Part shown: piece after piece, positions 37,480 to 47,080 of the stretch
Numbering within the stretch: the first letter of the stretch is position 1
How the letters are laid out: each line of letters starts with the position of its first letter
NCBI GenBank assembly: GCA_030041385.1
Contig: JASHNY010000246.1
Span: 1-64,000, forward strand
Direction: 5' to 3'
Source: Alphaproteobacteria bacterium
GTDB lineage: Bacteria; Pseudomonadota; Alphaproteobacteria; ATCC43930; CGMCC-115725
DNA length: 64,000 bases
The notes under the pieces: generated by a model
Databases searched by the model: none
Seen by the model: the letters and a program-made list of their open reading frames with translations, nothing else
Told to the model about the DNA's origin: nothing
Translations under genes and position numbers: made by a program

Positions 37480-39675
37480 TCACGCGCGCCCGCTGCCCTC
37501 GTCGCTGATCGTGTGGTCGCGGCTGCCCGCCACGGTAGTGAAGCGCGGCGCGCGCCCTGCCCATCCCGGCGCCGACCGTGCGGTGGCGGCGGTGTCGCGC
37601 GACGTAGCCGTCGGCAGGCTCGTCGCATAATGGGCGGAGGCGCGCGGATCGAGCTGATTGAGCACGATACCGGCCACCGGCCGGGAATAGAGCGACATCT
37701 GGCGCAACGCCTCGACGACGGCAGTATGCATCGTCGTCCCCCAGCGAACCACCATCAGCGTCACGTCCGAGACGGCGCCGAGCACGGCGACGTCGGCGGA
37801 GGCCAAAACCGGCGGCGTGTCGATGATGATCCGGTCATAGCGGTCGCGCGCGCTGGCCATCAGGTCTTCGAAGGTCATCGCCGAGAACAGCTCCACCGAG
37901 GCGATCTGCGAAGGGTCGGCGGCGATGACGCTGACCTTGGAATCCTGATCCTGCTGCACGATGTCGTCGATGGTCTTTTCGCCGGCCATCACTTCTTCCC
38001 AATAAAAGGACGGCCTGAGGCGCAGGCGCGGCCCGAGAGTCGGACGGCGCAGATCGGCGCCGACGATGAGGGCCGACTCCCCCGCCGCGGTAAAGGCGCG
38101 CGCCAGCGCGATCGAGACAAAGGTCTTGCCCTCGCTCCCTTCGGCTGAAGTGACCGCGATGACCTTGGCGTCGCGCGTCGCCGGCGAGAACCTGAGCACG
38201 GCGCGCAAGCGCTGAACCGCGAGCTCTTCGGCGCCGCCGGCGAGCCAGGTGCGGTGCCGCAGCCGCCTTACGGCGGGCCACCGCGTCGACGGCAAGGCGC
38301 CCAGTACCGGAAGCTCGGTGCGCTCCTCGAGCGTCGCCACCGACCACACGCGGTCGTCGGAATGCTCGCGCATGAACGCGGCCCCGACCCCGGTCGCCGC
38401 GCCGAGGAACAGGCCGAGCGCCATCAGCGGGAACAGCTTCGGCGTGCTGGGACGGCTCGCCGGCTGCGCCGAAGAGATCAGCTGCGCCTCCGGCCCGGCG
38501 AGATCCTCCTGCTCGATCGTCGCCTTGTAGCGATTGAGGAAGCTTTCATAGAGCGAGCGGTTGGCCGCCGCTTCGCGCTGCAATTCGTTGAGATGAATGG
38601 TTGCTGCGTCGGCAGCGCCGGACGCCGTGATCTCCTTTTGGATCGCGTCCTCCAGCTCCTTCTCCTGGCTGTCGGCAACCTTGACGTCGCCACCCAGCGA
38701 TTCCAGCACCCGGCTGGTCTCCTGATGGATCTGCGTCTGCAACGAGCGCAGTTCGGACTGGATCGCCGGCGAATGGCCGCCTCTGAGAATGCCGGTATCC
38801 TGCAGCGATTGGCTCTGGCGCAGCAAGGCGTCGCGCTGTTCGCGCAGCCGGAGGATGATCGGCGAGTTGAGGGCCTCGGCAAAGGCGGGCTGGCCGTCGG
38901 CCGCGCGCGAGGCGGCGATCGCATTCTCGAATCTCGCCCGCGCCGCCGCCGCGATCGCGCGCGCGTGCACCAGTTCGGTGTTGAGGGCTTCGAGCCGGTG
39001 GTTTTCGATGCCCGTGCCCGACGTTTTCAGCAGCCCCGCCTTCTGCTTGAAGGCTTCGGATGCCTGTTCGGACGCCACCAGCGTCCGCCTCAACTCCTCT
39101 ACCTTTTTGCCCAGCCATTCGCTGGCGGTGCGGATCGCGGTGAGTTTGACCGCCGTCTGGTGGGCAAAATACTCCTGCGCATAGCTGTTCGCGATCTTGG
39201 CCGCAAACACCGGGTCGGTCGAAGAAAACGAGATGTCGAACGTGTATGAGCGCCCGTCATTGCTGATCTGGAGCCCGTCGATCAGCCGGTTGACCAGCGC
39301 CTCGCGGCGCTGATCCGGGGTGCCGGAGAACGAATTCCCGAGCAGCGGCGCGACCGCTTCCGCCCCGAGCCGCTGGATGACCCTCTCTGCCATCGACCGC
39401 GAGCCGAGGATGTCCATTTCGGTTCTGAGCGCCGGGTTCTCCTGCGGCAACCGCGAGACCACCATCTCCATCGGCGCCACCGTAACCTTGCGCACGTCGA
39501 GCGCGACGACGGCGGTGGCTACGTAGTGTTTCGGAGCGGTCATGTAGACCAGATCCGCCCCGACGAGCCCGAGCAAGATCGGCCCAAACACCAGCACCTT
39601 GTGGCGCCTGACGAGGCGAAGGAAACTCCCCGCCGCATCAAAGCTGCGCTCGGCGCGCGCGTCGTCAGCGATCAC
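37480..39675 (-). CDS. Wzc-like polysaccharide copolymerase / tyrosine autokinase (Wzz domain plus BY-kinase)
   Basis: N-terminal Wzz-like FLRLVRRHKVLVFGPILLGLVGADLVYM; coiled-coil region; kinase IAVTSAEGSEGKTFVSIALARAFTAAGESALIVGADLRRPTLG and YDRIIIDTPPVLASAD. Confidence 0.9.
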   Translation of the reverse strand: MIADDARAERSFDAAGSFLRLVRRHKVLVFGPILLGLVGADLVYMTAPKHYVATAVVALDVRKVTVAPMEMVVSRLPQENPALRTEMDILGSRSMAERVIQRLGAEAVAPLLGNSFSGTPDQRREALVNRLIDGLQISNDGRSYTFDISFSSTDPVFAAKIANSYAQEYFAHQTAVKLTAIRTASEWLGKKVEELRRTLVASEQASEAFKQKAGLLKTSGTGIENHRLEALNTELVHARAIAAAARARFENAIAASRAADGQPAFAEALNSPIILRLREQRDALLRQSQSLQDTGILRGGHSPAIQSELRSLQTQIHQETSRVLESLGGDVKVADSQEKELEDAIQKEITASGAADAATIHLNELQREAAANRSLYESFLNRYKATIEQEDLAGPEAQLISSAQPASRPSTPKLFPLMALGLFLGAATGVGAAFMREHSDDRVWSVATLEERTELPVLGALPSTRWPAVRRLRHRTWLAGGAEELAVQRLRAVLRFSPATRDAKVIAVTSAEGSEGKTFVSIALARAFTAAGESALIVGADLRRPTLGPRLRLRPSFYWEEVMAGEKTIDDIVQQDQDSKVSVIAADPSQIASVELFSAMTFEDLMASARDRYDRIIIDTPPVLASADVAVLGAVSDVTLMVVRWGTTMHTAVVEALRQMSLYSRPVAGIVLNQLDPRASAHYATSLPTATSRDTAATARSAPGWAGRAPRFTTVAGSRDHTISDEGSGRA

Positions 39676-39723
39676 GGCCGCCTGCCCTCCTCGCGATGTC
39701 AGCTATCGATGGAGATGCGACTG

Positions 39724-40524
39724 TCAACCGGCTCCGCCCTGGCAGAGATTGTTGGTGATGAACGCCACCTCGGTCCTGTTTTTCGCCTTCAGCTTTTTCA
39801 TGATGTTGCGGATATGCACCTTCACCGTGCTCTCACGCATGTTGAGCTCGTAGGCGATGATCTTGTTGGGCTTGCCCTGGCGCAGCGCATCGACGACCGC
39901 GGCCTGCCGCTCGGTAAACAGGCGGTGGATTTGCCGCTTGCCGTCGTTGTCGCTTTCGCGCAGCAGCCGCTGGAACGAGTGCAGGATGCTCTCCGGCACG
40001 TAGATGCCGCCGGCTTTCACCAAGTGCATCGCCATGACTGCCAGGCGCAGATTGACGCTGGCCGGAATGAACCCGCGGGCGCCGAGGTCGATCGCCTTGT
40101 AAATTGCCTCAGGATCCTCTTCGTCCGACATCAGGATGACCGGAATGCCGCTCGGGCATTTGGCCAGCCGCTCAATGTCGCGACTGTCCATCTCGATCCG
40201 GCGGCTGCCGCCGCGGCAGAGCAGGACCAGGGAGATTTCGGGATGACGGGAGGCGACAGCCTGCCATTCGTCTACGGTCGAGAAGCAGAGCACCGAGATT
40301 TCCTGGCGCGCCGCTTCGATGCTTTTGGCAAAGCACTCGCGCAGCAGGATGCGGTCGTCGATGACGACAATGCTCATCGCCTCGTCGTATCGCACAACCT
40401 CTCTTTCGGCGGTTGCGGCCAGCGTCGGCAGCTCGGCGACGACCGGTGCGGCCGGCTCCTTTTCCGCCCGCGCCCACAGGTTCACCCCCTCGGCGCGGAC
40501 TTCGTGACTGAGTGCAGCGTGCAT
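39724..40524 (-). CDS. LuxR-family response-regulator-like transcription factor with atypical receiver
   Basis: MSIVVIDDRILLRECFAKSI receiver start; HTH FTERQAAVVDALRQGKPNKIIAYELNMRESTVKVHIRNIMKKLKAKNRTEVAF; phosphoacceptor position reads LVLLCRGG. Confidence 0.88.
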   Translation of the reverse strand: MHAALSHEVRAEGVNLWARAEKEPAAPVVAELPTLAATAEREVVRYDEAMSIVVIDDRILLRECFAKSIEAARQEISVLCFSTVDEWQAVASRHPEISLVLLCRGGSRRIEMDSRDIERLAKCPSGIPVILMSDEEDPEAIYKAIDLGARGFIPASVNLRLAVMAMHLVKAGGIYVPESILHSFQRLLRESDNDGKRQIHRLFTERQAAVVDALRQGKPNKIIAYELNMRESTVKVHIRNIMKKLKAKNRTEVAFITNNLCQGGAG

Positions 40525-41075
40525 GATGCTCTCCCCTTCTCGGGATTCCGACCTGGACCAACCCGCCTTTTTGGGAAAGGCAGTCCCTTAAACTTCAACC
40601 TTAAATTTACAAGGGCTGAGGCATGTTGCCTGTCGATTTGGTCGTTGTCGCGAGTTCACACGAGAATCGGGAGGGAGATTTCGCGGTAATCCGGTTGTCA
40701 AATCCCTCTGTGCATTGCGACGGTGCGAAATCCGGATCGTCTCCTACTGCTAAGCCCCGAAAAACATGCGCAAAGCGGCCCCTCCGCGGCCTGCGCTGCC
40801 CGGGCGGCGCCGGCCTCGGTTGTCCGATGAATTGCCGCTCCCCTTATCCCCGCATACGTAGAATCAATGATGTAGCGGTAGAGGCGGCGATTTCCGTAGT
40901 GTCGCACAAGGCGCGGAAGGTGCTATTCGGAAGGGGTATCAGAACGTCTTCGACGGTTTCGCGAGGCGATCCCATCGCCCGCCCTTCCGCGATCGCTCAG
41001 GCCGATACCGGTCGGAGCGTCGGTCCGTAGCCGCAAAGGTTGCTGCGCCAGCGATCGAATATCGAGATCAGCTCC

Positions 41076-41474
41076 TTATTTTAACGATAATGTCTCATTG
41101 ACGAGCGGGGCCGCGGGCAGGCCGCCAACATCACGCGCGGCGGCGCTTCGCCGGGTTCGCCCGAAGCACGCTCCGGCGCGCGGCGCACCAGCGCGGGCCT
41201 GAATGATCTGCCAGCGCCCGCGCCACCCCCAACGCCCCGGCAACGTCGCCGCCGCCGGGCCCGCCGCGGCGTACGGCGCGGCTCCCGGCATAGCGGGAAA
41301 CGGCGCATCCTCATTCTCGTTTTGCGATGAGACGCCGGAATGGGTGTAACCGCCCATTTGTGCCGCGCGGAACGCACTGCGGTACGCCGCGCACGCGCCA
41401 AGATACGCCAACCCGATGAAAAGGATCAGCGATCCGGCAATGGCAGCGCAGGCGATCAACAGCAATGAAAGCAT
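41076..41474 (-). CDS. Hypothetical small membrane protein
   Basis: N-terminal TM MLSLLLIACAAIAGSLILFIGLAYLGACAAYRSAF, low-complexity C-terminus; no other gene competes for the region. Confidence 0.35.
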   Translation of the reverse strand: MLSLLLIACAAIAGSLILFIGLAYLGACAAYRSAFRAAQMGGYTHSGVSSQNENEDAPFPAMPGAAPYAAAGPAAATLPGRWGWRGRWQIIQARAGAPRAGACFGRTRRSAAARDVGGLPAAPLVNETLSLK

Positions 41475-41805
41475 GGCACGAGACCCGTTGCCACGGTCCG
41501 TTTCGCGCCGCTTACAGCTACCCTAAGGTCACCTGGCGGCCGACCCCGCAATTAGCGGTACAGGTCGGCGACCGATAGGCCGTGCCGAGCCGGTCCGGGC
41601 CAGGGCACTCCCGACTCCGCTCGGCTCTACGGAGAGCGGCCTTCTCCATTCGTATGGCGGGGGAAGCAGTAGGGCGTATCGCATGCCCATCCGGCAGCAT
41701 GCCGGCTAATCCCCCCGCCCCCATCCTACGACTATCACTGGACTTGTTCGGGCGCCGCGCAGCGGCCAAACCTTCCGCCACGATGCAAAACCTCGGCAAG
41801 CTTCG

Positions 41806-43053
41806 ATGAAGCTGATCCTCGTCAATCGCTACTTCTTCCCTGACGAGTCGGCGACCAGCCGGATGCTGACCAGCCTTGCGCATTCGCTTGTCGGCAACGG
41901 CTGGTCGGTATGCGTTCTGGCCAGCCGCAATCTCCATAACGACCCAAGCGTTCGGCTTCCCGCGCGCGACAACTTCGCCGGGGTCGAAGTGCACCGCCTC
42001 AAAACCACGGCTTTCGGGCGCGGCTGGCTTCCGGGGCGGGCGATCGACTACGCCACGTTCCACCTCGCATTGGCGTGGCGCCTGCTGCGGCTGGCGCACC
42101 GCGACGATCTGTGCATCGCCTGCACCGATCCGCCGCTGCTTTCCGTGACCGCCTTATTGCCGATTTGGCTCAAGGGCGCGGTGCTGGTGAACTGGTTGCT
42201 CGACCTCTTCCCGGAGGTCGCGATGGAGCTGGGCATCGGCCGCCGGCGCCGGGTGTCGGTCAAGTTGGCGCTGTGGTTGCGCGACCTCTCGCTGCGTCGG
42301 GCGCTGGTCAATGTCGCCCCGATCCAGCGCATGACCGACTATCTGAGGGGCCGGGGCATCCCCGAGGCGACCCTCGCTACGATCAACCAATGGTCCGACG
42401 GCGATGCCATTCGGCCGGTCGACCGGGAGCGCAACCCGCTGCGCCGGGAATGGGGGCTCGGCGACCGGTTCGTCGTCGGCTATTCGGGCAATTTCGGTCG
42501 GGCGCACGATTTTTCGACTTTTCTCGACGCCGCCGCACGGCTGCGCGACCGCAGCGACATCGCCTTCCTCTTTATCGGCGGAGGCTATCAGCAGCGCATG
42601 ATCGAGGCCGCCATCAGCGGCCGCGGCCTGTCCAACATCCAGCTCAAGCCGCTGCAGCCGCGCGAGCGGCTGGCCGAAGTGCTCGGCGCGATCGACCTGC
42701 ACCTGGTCTCGCTGTTGCCGGCGATGGAACCGTTCGTCATACCGAGCAAGCTCTATGGCATCCTGGCGGCCGGGCGGCCGACCGCCTATGTCGGGGATTT
42801 GTCGGGCGAGATCGCAACGGCGCTGCGCACCGGAAATTGCGGGTACAGCGTGCGGCCGGGGGACAGCGCCGGGCTTGCCGACGTCATCACCGGGCTGGCA
42901 AGCGACCCCGAGCGGCAGATGCGCCTGGGCCAGAATGCACGCGCCCTTTTCGATGCCCATTATACCGAAGCCAGAGGCACCGCTGACTGGCAGCGGGTTC
43001 TGGAGGAGATTATGGGGCAGGTGCCGGCACCCGTCCCCGACCCGGCCCCATGA
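41806..43053 (+). CDS. Family 4 glycosyltransferase (WbuB-like)
   Basis: MKLILVNRYFFPDESATSRMLTSLAHSLVGNGWSVCVLASR...VGYSGNFGRAHDFSTFLDAAARL...VIPSKLYGILAAGRPTAYVGD. Confidence 0.9.
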   Translation: MKLILVNRYFFPDESATSRMLTSLAHSLVGNGWSVCVLASRNLHNDPSVRLPARDNFAGVEVHRLKTTAFGRGWLPGRAIDYATFHLALAWRLLRLAHRDDLCIACTDPPLLSVTALLPIWLKGAVLVNWLLDLFPEVAMELGIGRRRRVSVKLALWLRDLSLRRALVNVAPIQRMTDYLRGRGIPEATLATINQWSDGDAIRPVDRERNPLRREWGLGDRFVVGYSGNFGRAHDFSTFLDAAARLRDRSDIAFLFIGGGYQQRMIEAAISGRGLSNIQLKPLQPRERLAEVLGAIDLHLVSLLPAMEPFVIPSKLYGILAAGRPTAYVGDLSGEIATALRTGNCGYSVRPGDSAGLADVITGLASDPERQMRLGQNARALFDAHYTEARGTADWQRVLEEIMGQVPAPVPDPAP

Positions 43054-43166
43054 ACCTTCGTCGAGGCAGGCGGCCGGCGATCCGCATCGCCCGGCTGCGT
43101 CGGCTCATGCCGGGCCGTCCCGAGGGCGGCCTTGGCCTCCGACCCCACAACCGCACGAGGCCAGTA

Positions 43167-44450
43167 ATGATGACGAGGAACCGGGTCGTGGTCAGCCAGC
43201 TGGGGGCCCGCATGCATTATGCGGTCCCCCGCATCCTCGACGCTGCCGGCGAACTCGAACGGTTCTACACCGACATTTGCGCCGACCAGGGATGGCCGTC
43301 GTGGCTGCGTCTCCTGCCGGCGTCGCGGCTGCCGTCCGGGGTCCGGCGGCTGCGCGGGCGCATCGTGGACGGCGTCACGCCCCACCGGGTGACCACCTTC
43401 CCGTCGTTCGGCTTGCGCCTGGCGGTCCGGCGCCTGGCGGCGCGCACCTTGAGCGAAAGGACCGCGGCCGCGCTTTGGGCTGCGCCCCGGTTCGGCCGGC
43501 TCGTCACCCGCCGCGGCTTTGGCGGCGCCGGCGGCTTTTACGGTTTCAGCGGCGAGTGCCTTGAGCAATTGCGCGCCGCGCGGGCGGCCGGCCTGTGGAC
43601 CGTGGTCGAGCAGATCATCGCTCCCCGCGGCGTGCTCGACCGGCTGCTGAAAGAAGAGGAGGCAAAGTTTCCCGATTGGCGGCACGAAGAAGGGAGCGAC
43701 CGGCATGCGCGCGAGTTCGGCGACCGTGAGCGCGCCGAGTGGGAGACTGCCGACCTTGTCGTCTGCGGCTCCAGCTTTGTTTTGGAGGAGGTCGCGAAAG
43801 CCTCGGGCGGAAAGGCGCGCTGCGTCGTCGTCCCCTACGGGGTAGACCACCGCTTCGCGATGCCGCCGAGGCCGCCCCGCGAAGGTCCGCTGCGCGTTCT
43901 GACGATCGGTGCGAGCGGGCTGCGCAAGGGCACGCCCTATGTCCTGGAAGCCGCCCGGCAGCTGGCCGGCAGGGCGCATTTCCGTCTGGTTGGCCCGAGC
44001 GACGCCCCGGATGAGGTCAGCGCCACGCTCGCCGAAGCGCTGGAGCTGTTCGGGCCGGTGCCGCGCGCCGACATCCCGGCGCACTACGCCTGGGCCGACG
44101 TCTTCCTGCTGCCGTCGCTGTGCGAGGGGTCGGCGACCGTCGTTTACGAAGCCCTGGCGGCAGGGCTGCCGGTGGTCACCACCGCGAATACCGGCACCGT
44201 GGTGCGCGACGGCATCGAGGGCTTTATCGTACCGATCCGCGACAGCGAAGCCATCGTTGCCGCGATCGAGCGCCTGGACAGCGACCGCACGCTGCTCGCC
44301 GAACTGTCGAAAAATGCTTCCCGGCGCGCCGCCGATTTCGACATCGCCAATTACGGGCGCCGGCTCAGAAAGGCGCTCAGCCACGCCAAGGCCCTGCATC
44401 GCAATTCCAGAATGCGGCACAACGCAACCGGCGCCCTTCAAGAGGCATGA
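43167..44450 (+). CDS. Family 4 glycosyltransferase
   Basis: Start chosen at MMTRNRVVVSQLGARMHYAVPRIL (ORF open from 43050); VPYGVDHRF...LTIGASGLRKGTPYVLEAARQL...LLPSLCEGSATVVYEALAAGLPVVTTANTG. Confidence 0.88.
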   Translation: MMTRNRVVVSQLGARMHYAVPRILDAAGELERFYTDICADQGWPSWLRLLPASRLPSGVRRLRGRIVDGVTPHRVTTFPSFGLRLAVRRLAARTLSERTAAALWAAPRFGRLVTRRGFGGAGGFYGFSGECLEQLRAARAAGLWTVVEQIIAPRGVLDRLLKEEEAKFPDWRHEEGSDRHAREFGDRERAEWETADLVVCGSSFVLEEVAKASGGKARCVVVPYGVDHRFAMPPRPPREGPLRVLTIGASGLRKGTPYVLEAARQLAGRAHFRLVGPSDAPDEVSATLAEALELFGPVPRADIPAHYAWADVFLLPSLCEGSATVVYEALAAGLPVVTTANTGTVVRDGIEGFIVPIRDSEAIVAAIERLDSDRTLLAELSKNASRRAADFDIANYGRRLRKALSHAKALHRNSRMRHNATGALQEA

Positions 44451-44451
44451 C

Positions 44452-45678
44452 ATGCAACTGCTGCACGAGGAAGCGGCCGACACCGTCACAGTGACGAACC
44501 CGCCGTTGCAGATCGGCATGATGATCGGCTCGACCGCCAATGCCGGCGGCGGCGTTGCCATCGCGCTGCATTCGCTGACCTGCGCCCTGCAGCAACGACA
44601 GGGGATTTCGGTCGATGTCTTTTCGATCGCGTCGGCCGACGTCATCGACGGCGGGAACTGGGCCGGGGCCAGATTGCATCACCACGGGGTGCGCGGACCG
44701 TCGAGTTTCGCCTATGCGCCGATGCTGAGCCGGTCCCTGCGCAGCAGCGGGATCGATCTGCTCCACCTCCACGGCCTGTGGATGTATTGCTCGGTCGCGA
44801 CCCGGCGCTGGGGCGCGAGGAGCGGCAAGCCCTGCGTGATCAGCCCGCACGGCATGCTCGATCCTTGGGCGCTCGCCAATAGCGGCTGGAAGAAACGGAT
44901 CGCCCGGCGCCTTTACGAAGACGCCAACCTCAGGCAGGCCGCCTGCCTTCACGCCCTGTGCGAGCCGGAACGCCAGGCCATTCGGGATTGCGGCCTCAAC
45001 GGCCCGATCTGCGTCATTCCCAACGGCGTCGACCTGAACCCCGAGGTACCGGCGGAGCCTGCCGATTGGCGGCGCGAGCTGCCGCCGGACGCGCGCGTGT
45101 TGCTGTATCTCGGCCGCCTGCATCCGAAGAAGCGGGCGCTGGAGCTGATCCAGGGCTGGCATCTCGCCCAGACGACGGACCCCGATGCCGCGGCCTGGCA
45201 CCTGGTCATCGCCGGCCCGGGACCGGCCCATTACGTCGAGCAGTTGCAGCGGCAGATCGTCCAGCTCGGTCTCGGCGAGCGGGTACGGCTGATCGGGCCG
45301 CAATACGACGGCGCCAAAGCTGCCGCCTTTGCCGCTGCCGACGCGTTCGTGCTGCCCTCGCTCAGCGAAGGAATGCCCTATGCCGTGCTCGAGGCCTGGG
45401 CCGCAGGATTGCCCGCACTGATTACGCCGCAGTGCAACCTGCCCGAAGGCTTCGCCGCCGGCGCCGCGCTGCAGATCGAGCCCAGCCCCGAAGCGATCGC
45501 CGCGGGTCTGCGGTCGCTCTTTGCCCTTCCCTCAGAGAGCCGCCGCGCCATCGGGCGCCGCGGCCGCGAGCTGGTCGCCGCCCGCTTCACCTGGGCGAAC
45601 GTCGCCGCCGAGTTCGAGGCGGTCTATCGCTGGATGCTGGGCAGGGGTCCGCGTCCGAGCTCTATCGACGGTTTCTGA
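44452..45678 (+). CDS. Family 4 glycosyltransferase
   Basis: STANAGGGVAIALHSLTCALQQ...HLHGLWMYCS...SPHGMLDPWALANSGWKKRIARRLYEDANLRQAACLHALCEPE...VIPNGVDLNPE...LPSLSEGMPYAVLEAWAAGLPALIT. Confidence 0.92.
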   Translation: MQLLHEEAADTVTVTNPPLQIGMMIGSTANAGGGVAIALHSLTCALQQRQGISVDVFSIASADVIDGGNWAGARLHHHGVRGPSSFAYAPMLSRSLRSSGIDLLHLHGLWMYCSVATRRWGARSGKPCVISPHGMLDPWALANSGWKKRIARRLYEDANLRQAACLHALCEPERQAIRDCGLNGPICVIPNGVDLNPEVPAEPADWRRELPPDARVLLYLGRLHPKKRALELIQGWHLAQTTDPDAAAWHLVIAGPGPAHYVEQLQRQIVQLGLGERVRLIGPQYDGAKAAAFAAADAFVLPSLSEGMPYAVLEAWAAGLPALITPQCNLPEGFAAGAALQIEPSPEAIAAGLRSLFALPSESRRAIGRRGRELVAARFTWANVAAEFEAVYRWMLGRGPRPSSIDGF

Positions 45679-46922
45679 CGGCCGGTTCGCGGCGGGCGAC
45701 GGCGCAGGACCAGCAGCCCCGGCAGCAGCAATATCCCCAGCTGTATATAGACCGAGAACAGCCACTGCGTGTGGTGAGAAACCGTCAGCATCGCTGCGGT
45801 GATACCAAAGATGTACAAGATTTGCGACAATATCCACCCTTCGCGGGCGGTGTAATAAAGACGCGCCATAATGTAGGAGATCAGAAAGAATTCCAGGCAC
45901 CCGAAATACCAGAACGAGGCGAAGGCATCGGCCATTCCGGTCTCGGTGCTGCCCAAATCGGGCCGATACCCCATCGCGTAGGAATGTTTGTATAGATCGA
46001 CCTGGAGCGAGTCCTTGAACGCCGCACCGACGATCTGGGCCGGCACAAAGTTGAATACGATCACGTTCCAGTGGAAAAGCCCGTAATCGAAGTCTTCGTT
46101 CCTGTCGGCGAAATCGATGCGCTCGACCGCGTTGCGGGTTTCAGGGCCGCCGTCGTTGAGCACTTGAAGGAAATTGTTGACCACGTCGATTTTCGAGATC
46201 TGGTGCCAGTCCACGGCGCCCTGCTCGCGCACGATCGAGCGGTACTCGGCGGTGCTGTTGAGCGATATCGCCGCGACCAGCACGCCGACAAGGGCAATAA
46301 CCCGCGGTGCGGTCCAGCCGCGGTAGAACCAGAACGGGATCAGGATGGCGAGCAAGGCCTCGGTCGCCTCGCCCTTGCGCCCGCCGATGATCAGGCGGTC
46401 GCCCAGCATCGCGAGATCGAACAGTGCGGTGGCGATCGCAATCGGCGAGGGCCTTCGGGCGATGCACAGCATCGCGATCACCAGGCCGCAGGTCAGCATC
46501 CGCTGCAGGAATGAGTAAGCCACCATGATGCCGCTCGGCATCGTGTCGAGCCGAATGTCCGGCGGCAGGCGGCTGACCCGGAAATAGAAATAGGCGCCGG
46601 CGAGCGACAGGAACAGGCCGAGATAGATCAGCCGCCGCTCGTCGATCACCAGGTGAAAGCCGTGCTTGATCGGGCGCCGCCCGGCGAGCCAGCCGAACCC
46701 GGTCATCAGCGCGCACAGGCTGGTAAACAGCACCATGCGCTCGACCGCGCCGATGGGTTCGAGATGCTGGTCGGCCAGGGCCGGCAATTGCGGCAGGATG
46801 AAGCCCATGAACATCGAGCCGCTGAGGAACGGGACTTCATAGATCCCGCCGCGCCGGATCAGCCCTTGGCCCATCAGCCACAGGCTAACGAGGAACAGCA
46901 GGATGATCAGCGGCCAGGCCAT
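45624..46922 (-). CDS. Wzy-like O-antigen/EPS polymerase (multi-pass membrane protein)
   Basis: Multiple TM segments and large loop (MAWPLIILLFLVSLWLMGQG...LIIGGRKGEATEALLAILIPFWFYRGW...SYAMGYRPDLGSTETGMADAFASFWYFGCLEFFLISYIMARLYY). Confidence 0.75.
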   Translation of the reverse strand: MAWPLIILLFLVSLWLMGQGLIRRGGIYEVPFLSGSMFMGFILPQLPALADQHLEPIGAVERMVLFTSLCALMTGFGWLAGRRPIKHGFHLVIDERRLIYLGLFLSLAGAYFYFRVSRLPPDIRLDTMPSGIMVAYSFLQRMLTCGLVIAMLCIARRPSPIAIATALFDLAMLGDRLIIGGRKGEATEALLAILIPFWFYRGWTAPRVIALVGVLVAAISLNSTAEYRSIVREQGAVDWHQISKIDVVNNFLQVLNDGGPETRNAVERIDFADRNEDFDYGLFHWNVIVFNFVPAQIVGAAFKDSLQVDLYKHSYAMGYRPDLGSTETGMADAFASFWYFGCLEFFLISYIMARLYYTAREGWILSQILYIFGITAAMLTVSHHTQWLFSVYIQLGILLLPGLLVLRRRPPRTGRQKPSIELGRGPLPSIQR

Positions 46923-47080
46923 GCCCTGTCTTCCTCCACCGGCGAACCGGCAAATGTCTGCGTCAGGTTGTGGCGAACCGCGTACCAGGCAATCTTCAGA
47001 TACTCATTGGCCGCTTCGAGCCCGTCGAAATTTCCGGCGACCGCCGCCCCCAGCCAGCGACCGAGCCCGACACGCGCCAT
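46907..47080 (-). CDS. Small ORF (57 aa) overlapping both neighbours, possible translationally coupled peptide
   Basis: MARVGLGRWLGAAVAGNFDGLEAANEYLKIAWYAVRHNLTQTFAGSPVEEDRAWPGR; ATGA overlap with upstream GT2 stop, 3' end overlaps wzy start. Confidence 0.5.
   Translation of the reverse strand: MARVGLGRWLGAAVAGNFDGLEAANEYLKIAWYAVRHNLTQTFAGSPVEEDRAWPGR

Noticed and set aside
40623-41030. 135-aa + strand ORF in the gap between the third LuxR gene and the 41806 glycosyltransferase
   Set aside because: No recognisable motifs, odd composition; the region is more likely non-coding.
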